A stretch of DNA of 56,435 bases from an uncultured Lachnospiraceae bacterium (GTDB lineage Bacteria > Bacillota > Clostridia > Lachnospirales > Lachnospiraceae): the NCBI GenBank assembly GCA_947165275.1, contig CAMUZQ010000007.1, positions 1-56,435 on the forward strand. The letters are read 5' to 3'. The stretch's first letter is position 1. Each line of letters begins with the position of its first letter. Below the pieces are notes generated by a model. The model did not search any database. It was not told where the DNA came from and saw only the letters and a list, made by a program, of their open reading frames with translations. Positions 9,343 to 18,905 of the stretch are shown here, in pieces. Made by a program: the position numbers and the translations under genes.

Positions 9343-9371
9343 TGGATTGCAAGGGTAAAGGGTGGTATAAT
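9343..9371 (+). promoter_or_regulatory. Probable promoter of the capEFG operon
   Basis: An extended -10 element, TG-G-TATAAT (TATAAT at 9366-9371), lies 43 bases before the capE ATG in the divergent gap between the AMP-ligase and capE. The -35 region at 17-bp spacing (TGGATT, 9343-9348) is weak, as is common with an extended -10. Confidence 0.5.
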
Positions 9372-9414
9372 ACTGAGAAAAACCGGGAAAGACCGGGATA
9401 GAGACGGTAAAGAG

Positions 9415-10449
9415 ATGAGAGATACATTATTTGACGGAAAGACACTGCTGATCACAGGCGGCACGGGTTCATTCGGAACAGCCGTGCTGAACAGGTTTTT
9501 AAATACCGGAATAAAGGAAATACGCATATTCTCCAGAGACGAGAAGAAACAGGATGATATGCGTCATTTTTATAATGATCCCAAGATAAAATATTATATA
9601 GGAAATGTCAGGGATTACAGCTCCATAGAGGAGGCTTCCTACGGCGTGGATTATATCTTCGCGGCTGCAGCGCTTAAGCAGGTGCCTTCCTGTGAATTTT
9701 TCCCCATGGAGGCAGTCCGTACCAATGTCATAGGGACGGATAATGTGCTTTCTGCTGCCATACATAACGGAGTAAGGAAGGTGGTATGTCTTTCCACCGA
9801 CAAGGCGGCATACCCTGTCAATGCGATGGGGATATCCAAGGCAATGATGGAAAAGGTCTTTGTGGCCAAGAGCCGTACCATAGACGAGGACAGGACTCTG
9901 ATCTGCGGGACGAGATACGGAAATGTGCTCTGTTCAAGGGGGTCGGTAGTACCCCTCTTTATCGATCAGATAAGGGACGGAAAGCCTATAACCGTGACAG
10001 AGCCCAGGATGACGAGATTTGTGATGTCTCTGGAGGAGGCGGTGGAGCTGGTGGTATATGCCTTCAACAATGCCCATGCCGGGGATATTTTCGTACAGAA
10101 GGCACCTGCCTGTACCATAGAGGTGCTGGCCAGAGCCGTAAAGGAGCTTTTCCGGTCCGAGCAGGAGATCAAGGTCATAGGCATACGCCACGGCGAAAAG
10201 ATGGCCGAGACACTGCTTACCACGGAGGAGAGGATCAAGGCTGTGGACGAGGGGGATTTTTTCCGGATCCCCGCAGACAACAGGGATCTGAATTATGATA
10301 AATATTTCACGGAGGGCTCTTCAAGGGATGACTCCGTGACCACGTTTAACTCGGATAATACCGAAAGGCTTGACGTGGAAGGGGTTAAGGAAAAGCTTCT
10401 AAAGCTTCCCTATATCCATGAAAGACTCAGGGAATTTGAGCTGGAGTGA
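9415..10449 (+). CDS. capE: UDP-GlcNAc 4,6-dehydratase/5-epimerase (CapE/FnlA-like)
   Basis: 344-residue extended SDR enzyme of the FlaA1/CapE group: NAD-binding TGGTGSFG (about 14-21), then STDKAAYPVNAMGISK, where Met replaces the usual catalytic Tyr of YxxxK as in CapE/FlaA1. It converts UDP-GlcNAc to a 4-keto-6-deoxy sugar with C5 inversion, the first step to UDP-N-acetyl-L-fucosamine. The two later steps (capF, capG) follow at once in the same operon, which is what separates CapE from PseB here. The ribosome site and the extended -10 promoter upstream support the start at 9415. Confidence 0.88.
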   Translation: MRDTLFDGKTLLITGGTGSFGTAVLNRFLNTGIKEIRIFSRDEKKQDDMRHFYNDPKIKYYIGNVRDYSSIEEASYGVDYIFAAAALKQVPSCEFFPMEAVRTNVIGTDNVLSAAIHNGVRKVVCLSTDKAAYPVNAMGISKAMMEKVFVAKSRTIDEDRTLICGTRYGNVLCSRGSVVPLFIDQIRDGKPITVTEPRMTRFVMSLEEAVELVVYAFNNAHAGDIFVQKAPACTIEVLARAVKELFRSEQEIKVIGIRHGEKMAETLLTTEERIKAVDEGDFFRIPADNRDLNYDKYFTEGSSRDDSVTTFNSDNTERLDVEGVKEKLLKLPYIHERLREFELE

Positions 10450-10459
10450 TCGGAGCATC

Positions 10460-11599
10460 ATGAAGATATTAGTCACGGGAGCCAATGGCTTCATAGGAAA
10501 AAACCTTGTAAAAAAGCTTCAGAATTCAGGCTATACAGATATATTTGAATATACGAGAAAAAACACGGAGGAGGAGCTTCAAAGCTTCTGTGACCGTGCA
10601 GAGTTCGTTTTTCATCTCGCCGGGATCAACAGACCGGAAGATCCGGATGAGTTTTTCGAGGGAAACAGGGACCTGACGAGGAGGATCACAGGGTATCTCG
10701 AGAAGGCGGGAAACAAATGCCCCATGATACTGAGCTCCTCGACCCAGGCCGATCAGACGGATCCCGGCAATATATATGCTGCATCCAAAAGAGGAGCGGA
10801 GGAAGCGGTATATGAATACGGTCAGAGGACCAGAGCTTCAGTTGTGATCTACAGAATGCCCAATGTCTTCGGCAAATGGTCGAGACCGGATTATAATTCC
10901 GCAGTGGCTACCTTCTGTCATAATATAGCAAGGAAGCTTCCGATAACCGTGAAGGATCCCGGCCATACCATGCATCTGGTCTATATTGATGATGTTGTAT
11001 CGGAATTTGTCGAGGACATGGAGATAATAACCGGCGACGGCACTGTTTACGGCAGCGGTGAGGCGCATACGGCGCTGAGGTGTCCTGTTTATGATGTAAA
11101 GCTGGGGCATATGGCGGAGATCATAGAAAGCTTCCCTTTGATGAGGGAGAGCCTGGAGGTTCCAAGACTTACGGATCCGTTTGTATCAAAGCTTTATTCC
11201 ACTTATCTGAGTTTTCTTCCCGAGGACGGCTTTGCCTATAAGCTGGATATGAAAAAGGATGAGAGAGGCTCATTCACGGAGTTTATACGCACTCCTGACA
11301 GAGGACAGATGTCGGTTAACATAAGTCGACCGGGGATAATCAAGGGACAGCACTGGCATGACAGCAAAAATGAGAAGTTCCTTGTTGTAAGCGGAAAGGG
11401 GCTTATTCGCTTCAGAAGGATAGGGGAGGAGCGGATCACGGACTATCATGTGTCGGGCGACGACCTTACCGTGGTGGATATCCCCACTGGATATACCCAT
11501 TGCATAATCAACGAGGGTGAGACTGACATGGTCACTCTCATGTGGGCCTCGGAGCCCTTCGATCCTGAGAGACCTGATACATACAGGGAGGAAGTATGA
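10460..11599 (+). CDS. capF: CapF-like reductase/epimerase with C-terminal cupin
   Basis: Bifunctional 379-residue protein of the second step to UDP-L-FucNAc. The N-terminal SDR half has VTGANGFIG and a YAASKRGAEE catalytic stretch. The C-terminal half (about residues 265-379) is a WxcM/cupin domain with GQHWHDSKNEKF and GYTHCI histidines for metal. The length matches CapF. The frame opens at 10418, but the ATG at 10460 starts the Rossmann strand directly. It overlaps capG by four bases. A GTTAACATAA site is at 11315-11324. Confidence 0.88.
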   Translation: MKILVTGANGFIGKNLVKKLQNSGYTDIFEYTRKNTEEELQSFCDRAEFVFHLAGINRPEDPDEFFEGNRDLTRRITGYLEKAGNKCPMILSSSTQADQTDPGNIYAASKRGAEEAVYEYGQRTRASVVIYRMPNVFGKWSRPDYNSAVATFCHNIARKLPITVKDPGHTMHLVYIDDVVSEFVEDMEIITGDGTVYGSGEAHTALRCPVYDVKLGHMAEIIESFPLMRESLEVPRLTDPFVSKLYSTYLSFLPEDGFAYKLDMKKDERGSFTEFIRTPDRGQMSVNISRPGIIKGQHWHDSKNEKFLVVSGKGLIRFRRIGEERITDYHVSGDDLTVVDIPTGYTHCIINEGETDMVTLMWASEPFDPERPDTYREEV

Positions 11600-12720
11600 G
11601 CAGACTTAAACTGATGACGATACTCGGGACGAGACCTGAGATAATACGGCTTTCGGAAGTCATAAAATGCGCAGACAGATATTTTGATCATGTGCTGGTG
11701 CATACCGGGCAGAATTATGACTATACGCTCAATCAGGTCTTTTTTGAAAATCTGGGACTCAGAGAGCCGGATCATTATCTGGAAAGCGCGGGAGCGGATC
11801 TGGGAGAGACCATGGGGAATATAATCGCCGGATCCTATAAGCTTATGGCCGATGTCAGACCGGATGCAGTGCTCATCCTCGGAGATACAAACTCTGCCCT
11901 GTCGGCGATATCCGCCAAGAGGCTTAAGATACCGATCTTTCATATGGAAGCCGGCAACCGCTGCTGGGACTGGAATGTGTCGGAGATGATAAACCGTAAG
12001 ATAGTGGATCATATTTCGGATATAAATATGCCCTATACGGAGCATTCAAGACGTTATCTCCTGTCCGAAGGCATAGACGGGAAGACGGTTTTCGTCACGG
12101 GTTCTCCCATGAAGGAGGTCCTTATAAAGAACAGGGAAAAGATAGAGGCATCAGGGATACTTGAGGAGCTCTCGCTCAGTCCCCGGAAATATTTTCTTGT
12201 TTCCGCACACAGGGAGGAGAATATTGATATCGAGTCCAATTTTATGGATCTCATGAATTCCATCAATCATATAGCGGAGAAATATGACATGCCGGTCATT
12301 TATTCGACTCATCCCAGATCGAAGAAATTCATAGATGCGAGAGGCTTTGTGTTTGATAAAAGAGTCAGGAGCCTGAAGCCCTTCGGGTATTTTGATTATA
12401 ATAAGCTTCAGGAGAATGCCTTCTGTGTGCTCTCTGATTCGGGGACACTGTCTGAGGAATCGGCCATGATGGACTTTCCTGCGGTGCTGATCCGTACATC
12501 TACGGAGAGACCGGAGGTTCTGGACAAGGGATCTGTCGTGATAGGCGGTATAAGGCAGGAGGACGTAGAGCAGGCAGTGGAGCTTGCGACATCCATGTTC
12601 GAGGCCGGGGAGCCCTATGTGGAGGCCGGAGATTATGCTGACGGAAATGTGTCTGTCAAGGTCATAAAGCTGATCCAGAGCTATACCAAGATAGTCAATA
12701 AGACCGTATGGCTGAAGTAG
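11596..12720 (+). CDS. capG: UDP-GlcNAc/FucNAc C2-epimerase (CapG/WecB-like)
   Basis: 374-residue non-hydrolysing 2-epimerase of the WecB/CapG family, a GT-B fold enzyme. Seen: GTRPEIIRL near the start, the HTGQNYD motif, HMEAGNRCWDWNVSEMINR, and SDSGTLSEESA near residue 280. In this operon the substrate would be the C4-reduced product of CapF, giving UDP-N-acetyl-L-fucosamine. It is coupled to capF (ATGA overlap) and followed after 35 bases by a glycosyltransferase. Confidence 0.88.
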   Translation: MSRLKLMTILGTRPEIIRLSEVIKCADRYFDHVLVHTGQNYDYTLNQVFFENLGLREPDHYLESAGADLGETMGNIIAGSYKLMADVRPDAVLILGDTNSALSAISAKRLKIPIFHMEAGNRCWDWNVSEMINRKIVDHISDINMPYTEHSRRYLLSEGIDGKTVFVTGSPMKEVLIKNREKIEASGILEELSLSPRKYFLVSAHREENIDIESNFMDLMNSINHIAEKYDMPVIYSTHPRSKKFIDARGFVFDKRVRSLKPFGYFDYNKLQENAFCVLSDSGTLSEESAMMDFPAVLIRTSTERPEVLDKGSVVIGGIRQEDVEQAVELATSMFEAGEPYVEAGDYADGNVSVKVIKLIQSYTKIVNKTVWLK

Positions 12721-12755
12721 CCGGATGACGGTCGCATATACGGGGGCAGGACGGG

Positions 12756-13811
12756 ATGGCCAGGATAGTTGTTCTTGATATAGCGGCTTCGAAGACAGGA
12801 GCGCTGTCTGTGCTCAGGGATTTTTATGACTATGTTTCCAAAAGCTACCGGGAGGCGCTTAAGGACGGAGAGAGGGATCACTGGATATTTGTTACCGGCG
12901 GAAAGGACATCTTGGGTCCTTCAGACGATCCCGATATAGAGGTTATCGTACGTGAAGATATAAAGGCTTCCCGGAAAGCGAGGCTTTATTTTGAGCTCTT
13001 TGGCGGAGGGAAATGGGTCAACGGACTTGAGCCTGATATCGTATTCAGCCTTGAAAATCTCATCCCGAGAGGGATAAAAAAGAATATAAGACAGGTGGTA
13101 TATATACATCAGCCTGTCGGATTCCAGGATATCAAAAAGTTTTCCATCATAAAAAAGAATGAGAGAGAGCAGGGGATATATCAGCGCTTTTATCATCCGC
13201 TGATACTGAGCTCGGCAGTACGCTCTGATGCAGCCATAGTCCAGACGGAATGGATGAGAAGGTCGCTTACGGAACAGACGGGTATCGACCCGGGAAGAGT
13301 GTATAAGGTCAGTCCGGAGATCCCTGATTTTTCGAATTATGTAAACCCGGGGCAGTTCGACCGGAAAAGGTTCTTTTTTCCGGCCAGTGATCTTCCCTAT
13401 AAAAATCATCAGGTCATAGAAAAAGCAAAAGAGATCCTTGCGGATCTCGGATATTCTCCTGAAGTTATGTATACCAAAGACAAGGTTTATCCCAGAGAAG
13501 AGGTGCTGGCGGAATATAACAGAAGCACATTGCTTTTTCCGTCCTATATAGAAACCTACGGAATGCCGCTGGGAGAGGCGAGACAGTTTGGAAATCCCAT
13601 AATCGCGGCTGATACCGCGTTTGCCAGAGAAGTATTGACGGGCTACGCCAACAGGTATTTCTTTGATCCCTTCGACGCAGCCCGCCTGGCTTATCTCATG
13701 CGGCAGGTTATGGACGGGGATATAATCCCCGTGGAACCACAGCCTGTCGATCCGCATGAGAATTCATATGCACAAGTGGTTGACATAATCAAAAGCGTTA
13801 TTCTGAAGTGA
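12756..13811 (+). CDS. Glycosyltransferase family 4/1
   Basis: 351-residue GT-B glycosyltransferase. The acceptor half holds a VVYIHQPVGFQ stretch. The donor half holds the family signature PSYIETYGMPLGEA with the Glu pair (about residues 262-276), then ADTAFAREVL. The substrate is unknown. Last gene of the capEFG-containing run; its 3' end overlaps the convergent GH5-GT2 gene by 14 bases, with no terminator between them. It holds two motif sites (13337-13346 reverse; 13779-13788 forward). Confidence 0.8.
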   Translation: MARIVVLDIAASKTGALSVLRDFYDYVSKSYREALKDGERDHWIFVTGGKDILGPSDDPDIEVIVREDIKASRKARLYFELFGGGKWVNGLEPDIVFSLENLIPRGIKKNIRQVVYIHQPVGFQDIKKFSIIKKNEREQGIYQRFYHPLILSSAVRSDAAIVQTEWMRRSLTEQTGIDPGRVYKVSPEIPDFSNYVNPGQFDRKRFFFPASDLPYKNHQVIEKAKEILADLGYSPEVMYTKDKVYPREEVLAEYNRSTLLFPSYIETYGMPLGEARQFGNPIIAADTAFAREVLTGYANRYFFDPFDAARLAYLMRQVMDGDIIPVEPQPVDPHENSYAQVVDIIKSVILK

Positions 13812-16800
13812 GCAGCCTGTGACCAAGGTTCATCATCATATGAGGGATTATTCCCATATCACGCTGAAGTGACTGTGGCAGGGTTGGGATACGGTCATAC
13901 AGTATCTGCCAGTATACATACAGATCATCACGGGGATCTGTGATCTCCACTGTACATACACAGACGCCGCCTACACGGGGAAGCATTTTGCCTATGACGA
14001 TTCCCGTCATATCGGCAGAGTAGCTGTCCCTTTCAATATTGATCTCCACAATATCACCGATATTAAGGCCTTCCGATTCATCAAGATACAGCTTCATGCA
14101 GTGTTCATTCATATTGGTGGTAACCCCGTAGAAGGTCATGTCTCCGGATTCCGCACTGTTCTTCTTCAGTGTGATCATCTCTGCGTCACGGACATTTACA
14201 GGCTCGCTGTCGCTGTCCCTGCCGTCGATGAGGAATACGGACATCACCAGGAAATACAGATTTCTGAACAGCCAGAAAAGCAGTATGAATATACCCGGTG
14301 TACGTATCTGTGTAAGTACGTATATGGAGCGGATTATACCAAAGACCGAAAGTATGATCAGGATGATGAAGGGCCTCAGTGAACGCCAGTCCTTCTGACG
14401 CTTTCCCTGTCTTGCTGTCTTGTCGGTGACCTCGAATTTTGAATATGTTATGCCGAGGGTCTCCTTTATTACCGGAATGAGGAGCCTTGGCATGACGCTC
14501 ATCTCGTAGATGCCGCTCCATTTTATGGAAATGGCTTTTTTACTGAAAACCTTCAGGCACAGATCCTGTACTATGAACATGGGGAGCCAGAAAACTATCA
14601 GGTCGAACCAGCTGCACTTGAACACAGGGACCGCGAATACCGAGAACATGAAAGGTGATATCAGGTAGATCAGGTTTTTAATGGGTGAATACCAGTATAT
14701 CACCGAGCTCCAGTAGCTTAGCTTCTGCTCCAGTGAGAGCCCCTTGCGGCTTAAAAGCTTAAGCTGCTTGCCGGTGCTGATAACGCCTCTTCCCCAGCGG
14801 GCTCTCTGCTGTATGTGCTCCTTGTAGGTGTGAGGAGTTTTTCCGCTGGCGAGGGGCTCGGGTGTGGCAAGGCTTACAAATCCGGCGGATTCTATGAGCA
14901 TGCCTGTAGCGAAATCCTCGGTGATCGATTTTGTATAGAAGCCTCCGATGGCCTCAAGCGCTTCGCGTGAGATGATGGTGTTTGAACCGCCGTAGATAAC
15001 GCTGTTTGTAGAGGTCTTGGATACTTCTATCGTGCGGTAGAAGAAATCCTGTTCGTTAGGAGCGCTCTTCTCGGAATACAGAGCGTGCTGGAAAACGTCC
15101 GGGTCATAGAAGCACTGGGGCGTCTGAAGAAGTCCCAGCCTGATCTTATCCTTTTCGGGAAGTCCCTCGGAGCGCTTCTTTGCGTCCACGAAATAAGGTA
15201 TCGTTTTCATGAGGAAGTTGCTTCTCGGGATCATATCGGCATCGAAGGTCACCACATAGGGAGAGCTCGTCTTTGAAAGAGCATTGTTCAGATTTCCGGC
15301 CTTTGCGCCTTCGTTATTCGGGCGGTCAAAATAACCGACATTCATTTCCTCGGCAAGCTTTCTCATCGCGGGTCTTCTGTTGTCATCGCAAAGCCATATG
15401 TGAACCTTGGATTTGTCCGGATAGATCATATGGGTACAGCCGTTTACCGTCCTGCGAAGAAGGTCGGTCGGCTCGTTGTAGGTTGATATGAATATATCCA
15501 CATCCGGATATTCATCCTCGCTGATCCTGGGGAGAGGATGATCCTTCATGGTGCTCAGGTTATTGTACAGGATCAGTGACTCGATAAAGCCGAGGATCTC
15601 CACGACCAGAAGTATTATATTTCCCGTCACTGCTATCCATCCGTCGTCGAAGGGGATGGAGAAGTGTACACGCCAGTAAAGATACATCACTGTAAAGAAG
15701 ATACTGAAAAACAGAAGTACGGCTCTGCCTGCTGCTGTAAGCTTCTCTTCCTTATCCGGCGCAGCCTTATCCTTTCTGTGTATGTCATCATAGGTCTTGT
15801 ATTTTTTCCGCGTATAGGATTTGAATATCATAAGGAGCAGCCCGCATATAAGGATAGCGGCGAAGCTCTCGGCTGCCATTATGGGCCATGCCTTGCCGTT
15901 AGCCAGATCACTGAAATCCAGGGAATAGAGCCACTTATGCAGAGGACTCAGCTCCCTGGTCGAGGCTCCGTCGGGTACCGGTATGCTTATGGGAGGAACT
16001 CCCCTTATAAGCTCTCTGATCCAGGTGCCTGAAGGAGTCAGGCTCTCATCGGTTACAGGGTTGGCGGGATCGTAGGTTGGCTTGAAAAAGGCCGAGGACT
16101 CATTCTTGTTTGAAAGACTCCATACAGCAAAGCTTATATCCTCTGAATCAAGATAGGTAAACCAGTCCTCGGCAGAGTCGTAGTCGACCACACCGTTACC
16201 GGTGGATTCGGAGATGCCGCACTCGGAGATAAATACGGGAAGACCTGTATGTACAGCGGACATAAGCTCTCTGCGAAGGTCGGATTTATGTGTTCCGGCA
16301 TAGAAATGCAGGACATACATTATGTTATCAAATTCAAGAGGATCCCTGGTAACACTGACAAGATCCCTGTCGTAGTTAGGGGTTCCGACGAGAATGACTG
16401 AATCAGGACAGTATGACCTGATCAGAGGGATGATCCTGTTTGCATAGGCTGTCACATCAGACCAGGAGGTCTCTCCGTTGGGCTCGTTGCATATCTCGAA
16501 AATGATATTCGGGGTGTCTTTATATTCCTGACATATTATGGTAAAGAAATCCTCAGCCTGATCCGCATGAACATTGGGATCATGCTCCTCCAGCACATGC
16601 CAGTCGACTATGACATACATGTCGGAGGCTACAGCATAGTCGATACCCTTTCTGACAAGGTCGAGGCAGGTATCCTTCTGGCCGTTTGAGTATTCCTCGG
16701 AATAAACTGCAAGCCTTACCAGGTCGGCGTCCCAGTCTGAAGCAAGCTGCCGGAAAAGCGGCTCGTTTATAAAATCGGGAAACCAGGTAAGTCCGTGGGA

Positions 16801-17028
16801 GCTGACACCCTTGAGTGCGGCGACATTTCCTGCGCTGTCTTTCAGCTTTCTGCCTTCAACATGAAGGGCTCCGTTCACCGACGGCCTTGGCCTCGGGGCA
16901 GTCTGGCCGCCGGAGACTTCCTCCGCCCGGACGGTGAAGGTGAAAAACAGTGTCAGCAGCATTATGAATGCTGTGAACAAAGCGGCCGTTTTCGATAATT
17001 GTTTTCGTGAAATCCTAAAGAAGAGCAT
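13798..17028 (-). CDS. GH5 hydrolase fused to BcsA-like GT2 synthase, with PilZ-like tail
   Basis: One uninterrupted 1076-residue chain. Residues 10-34 form a signal-anchor. Residues about 48-345 are a glycoside hydrolase family 5 domain with acid/base E182 (in CNEP) and nucleophile E269 (in ISEC). One helix (384-402), a Lys-rich linker and two helices (434-452, 464-490) follow. Residues about 505-760 are a cellulose-synthase-like GT2 domain with CDDN (D549), DAD (596-598), TED (703-705) and QRARW (741-745). Four or so helices follow (to about 935), then a PilZ-like barrel in which RxxxR and D/NxSxxG are not visible. The predicted topology places GH5 outside and GT2 inside. It would make and trim a beta-glucan-like polymer with a single protein. 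No BcsB-like partner is adjacent. Confidence 0.85.
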   Translation of the reverse strand: MLFFRISRKQLSKTAALFTAFIMLLTLFFTFTVRAEEVSGGQTAPRPRPSVNGALHVEGRKLKDSAGNVAALKGVSSHGLTWFPDFINEPLFRQLASDWDADLVRLAVYSEEYSNGQKDTCLDLVRKGIDYAVASDMYVIVDWHVLEEHDPNVHADQAEDFFTIICQEYKDTPNIIFEICNEPNGETSWSDVTAYANRIIPLIRSYCPDSVILVGTPNYDRDLVSVTRDPLEFDNIMYVLHFYAGTHKSDLRRELMSAVHTGLPVFISECGISESTGNGVVDYDSAEDWFTYLDSEDISFAVWSLSNKNESSAFFKPTYDPANPVTDESLTPSGTWIRELIRGVPPISIPVPDGASTRELSPLHKWLYSLDFSDLANGKAWPIMAAESFAAILICGLLLMIFKSYTRKKYKTYDDIHRKDKAAPDKEEKLTAAGRAVLLFFSIFFTVMYLYWRVHFSIPFDDGWIAVTGNIILLVVEILGFIESLILYNNLSTMKDHPLPRISEDEYPDVDIFISTYNEPTDLLRRTVNGCTHMIYPDKSKVHIWLCDDNRRPAMRKLAEEMNVGYFDRPNNEGAKAGNLNNALSKTSSPYVVTFDADMIPRSNFLMKTIPYFVDAKKRSEGLPEKDKIRLGLLQTPQCFYDPDVFQHALYSEKSAPNEQDFFYRTIEVSKTSTNSVIYGGSNTIISREALEAIGGFYTKSITEDFATGMLIESAGFVSLATPEPLASGKTPHTYKEHIQQRARWGRGVISTGKQLKLLSRKGLSLEQKLSYWSSVIYWYSPIKNLIYLISPFMFSVFAVPVFKCSWFDLIVFWLPMFIVQDLCLKVFSKKAISIKWSGIYEMSVMPRLLIPVIKETLGITYSKFEVTDKTARQGKRQKDWRSLRPFIILIILSVFGIIRSIYVLTQIRTPGIFILLFWLFRNLYFLVMSVFLIDGRDSDSEPVNVRDAEMITLKKNSAESGDMTFYGVTTNMNEHCMKLYLDESEGLNIGDIVEINIERDSYSADMTGIVIGKMLPRVGGVCVCTVEITDPRDDLYVYWQILYDRIPTLPQSLQRDMGIIPHMMMNLGHRLLTSE

Positions 17029-17287
17029 CAGATCGTCCTCCTGATAAGGTTGTTGTTAACGTATGCCATTTAAACATAACCGAAACGGCAGGTATTGTCC
17101 ATATTCAGTTTACCCTGAAGCGCCTGATAAGCGCCCGCTGCGATGCGGCACGGTCCCATATCTTGTGGTCATTATCAATAAGTGATGGCTTATTTTGTGA
17201 AGGTGTGATATACTTTTCATTATCTGTGTTTGGAAGCACTGATCTGACCGGTGCTTCCCCTGAATAAAATATAGGAAGGTAGCGGAT
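17029..17287. other. Divergent intergenic region between the GH5-GT2 fusion and the SDR gene
   Basis: 259 bases separating two divergent genes, so promoters for both must lie here. TATACT near 17209 is a possible -10 for the plus-strand gene, without a good -35. The plus-strand leader contains the hairpin annotated at 17232. No reading frame with coding character was seen. Confidence 0.4.
17232..17258 (+). promoter_or_regulatory. Leader hairpin before the SDR gene
   Basis: Perfect 8-bp inverted repeat GGAAGCAC/GTGCTTCC with an 11-base loop, 30 bases before the ATG of the epimerase gene and just ahead of its ribosome site. There is no T-run after it, so it is not a terminator; it may be an operator or an RNA leader structure. 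Confidence 0.4.
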
Positions 17288-18235
17288 ATGCATTTTCTTG
17301 TAACGGGCGGAGCAGGATTTATCGGCTCCAATATGACTGACAGGCTTTTGAGTCTGGGACATAAGGTCACGGTATATGACGGCTTCATAACCGGCCACAG
17401 AGAGTATCTGGAGGAGGCGGCGAAGAATCCGGATTTCAATCTGGTGGAGGCGAGACTCGAGGATGAGGATGCGCTTGGTGAAGCCATGAAGGGAGTGGAT
17501 TTTGTATTCCACTTCGCAGCCAATGCCGATGTGAGGCGGGGACTTGAGCATCCTCTTAAGGATCTGGAACAGAATACTGTCAATACGGCAAGGGTTCTTG
17601 AGGCGATGAGAAGGAACGGGGTCAGACGCATAGGCTTTTCATCTACCGGATCCGTGTACGGAGAGGCAGAGGTCATACCTACACCCGAGGATGCTCCTTT
17701 CCCTGTGCAGACCTCACTCTATGCTGCGTCGAAGCTTGCAGGTGAGGGAATGATAGAATCCTACTGTGAAGGGTATGATTTTCAGGGATATATATTCCGT
17801 TTTGTATCAATACTGGGGGAGAGATATCCCCACGGTCATGTATATGATTTCTATAAGAAGCTTAAGGAGGATCCCACAAAGCTTTACGTATTGGGAGACG
17901 GGCATCAGAAAAAATCATATCTCTATGTGGGAGACTGCATCAATGCCATCCTCACTGTGATCGATAAATGCAAAGATAAGGTGAATATATTCAATCTCGG
18001 AACGGATGAATACTGCGAGGTGAATGACTCGATCAGGTGGATAACGGGACGTATGGGAGTGAAGCCCGAGCTTTCCTATTCCGGCGGCAATAAGGGCTGG
18101 ATAGGGGATAACCCCTTCATATATCTGGATACAAAGAAGATCAGAGCACTCGGCTGGAAGCCTGAATACAGCATAGAGCAGGCGGTCGTCAAAACGGTGG
18201 AATATATAATGGAAAATGAGTGGATCCTGGAGTGA
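17288..18235 (+). CDS. NAD-dependent epimerase/dehydratase (extended SDR)
   Basis: 315-residue sugar-nucleotide SDR: VTGGAGFIGS at residues 5-14, FHFAANADVRRG, the catalytic YAASK motif (SLYAASKLAGEG), and a YLYVGDC stretch typical of GalE/dTDP-glucose-dehydratase relatives. It opens the heptose gene run (SIS isomerase, transaldolase, nucleotidyltransferase-phosphatase), so it may act on GDP-heptose, but UDP-sugar epimerisation is as likely from sequence alone. It has its own promoter region, with a hairpin in the leader. Confidence 0.82.
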   Translation: MHFLVTGGAGFIGSNMTDRLLSLGHKVTVYDGFITGHREYLEEAAKNPDFNLVEARLEDEDALGEAMKGVDFVFHFAANADVRRGLEHPLKDLEQNTVNTARVLEAMRRNGVRRIGFSSTGSVYGEAEVIPTPEDAPFPVQTSLYAASKLAGEGMIESYCEGYDFQGYIFRFVSILGERYPHGHVYDFYKKLKEDPTKLYVLGDGHQKKSYLYVGDCINAILTVIDKCKDKVNIFNLGTDEYCEVNDSIRWITGRMGVKPELSYSGGNKGWIGDNPFIYLDTKKIRALGWKPEYSIEQAVVKTVEYIMENEWILE

Positions 18236-18261
18236 GGAATGACCGGGGATCAATGAGCTGA

Positions 18262-18271
18262 GTTTACATAA
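18262..18271 (+). promoter_or_regulatory. Intergenic GTTTACATAA site
   Basis: One of 27 exact copies of GTTNACATAA, and the only one wholly in an intergenic stretch: 25 bases before the ATG of the SIS isomerase gene. Its position excludes protein coding as the cause of the motif there. Confidence 0.5.
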
Positions 18272-18295
18272 ATCTATACAGAAAAGAGATAAAGA

Positions 18296-18856
18296 ATGGA
18301 TACCAGGGAATATATAGAAAATTATATCAAAGAGACTGTAAAGGTTGCCGAGGGTCTTCCGAAGGATCAGATAGAGAAGGCAGTGGAGATACTAAGGCAG
18401 GTCAGGGCCGAGGATGGCAGACTCTTCATACTCGGGGTAGGAGGCTCTGCGGCCAATGCTTCACATGCGGTGAATGATTTCAGGAAGATAGGCGGGATAG
18501 AGACCTATGCGCCGACGGATAATGTCTCTGAGCTGACGGCGCGCACGAATGATGAGGGCTGGGATACCACCTTTACGGAATGGCTGCGCATATCCCGTAT
18601 CAATGGAAAGGATGCGGTGATGGTGCTCTCGGTGGGAGGCGGAAACGATCATGCGAGCCCTAATATAGTGGAAGCCTTGAAGCTTGCAAAAGAAAAGGGC
18701 GCCAGGGTGCTTTCCATTGTATCCAGAGACGGAGGTTACTCTAAGAAGGTCAGTGATGCCTGTGTCCTTGTTCCCGTAGTTGATGAGAGCAGGATAACGC
18801 CCCATGCCGAGGGCTTTCAGGGTATCGTCTGGCATCTTCTGGTAAATGCATTGTAA
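18296..18856 (+). CDS. gmhA: SIS-domain sedoheptulose-7-phosphate isomerase
   Basis: 186-residue SIS-fold isomerase close to GmhA. Seen: GVGGSAANASHAVNDFRK (phosphate loop), LSVGGGNDHASPNIVEAL, and the C-terminal catalytic HAEGFQGIVWH. GmhA turns sedoheptulose 7-phosphate into D-glycero-D-manno-heptose 7-phosphate. The downstream transaldolase, fused nucleotidyltransferase-phosphatase and GHMP kinase make this assignment strong, since together they complete the GDP-heptose route. Confidence 0.87.
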   Translation: MDTREYIENYIKETVKVAEGLPKDQIEKAVEILRQVRAEDGRLFILGVGGSAANASHAVNDFRKIGGIETYAPTDNVSELTARTNDEGWDTTFTEWLRISRINGKDAVMVLSVGGGNDHASPNIVEALKLAKEKGARVLSIVSRDGGYSKKVSDACVLVPVVDESRITPHAEGFQGIVWHLLVNAL

Positions 18857-18905
18857 AAACTGTGGCTGCGCAGAGCAGCTGCAGGATTATTGATTTGGAG
18901 CGGTA

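Noticed and set aside
12921-13757. 278-residue minus-strand frame opposite the GT4 gene at 12756
   Set aside because: The plus-strand protein has a full GT-B signature; the reverse frame has no domain and no ribosome site.
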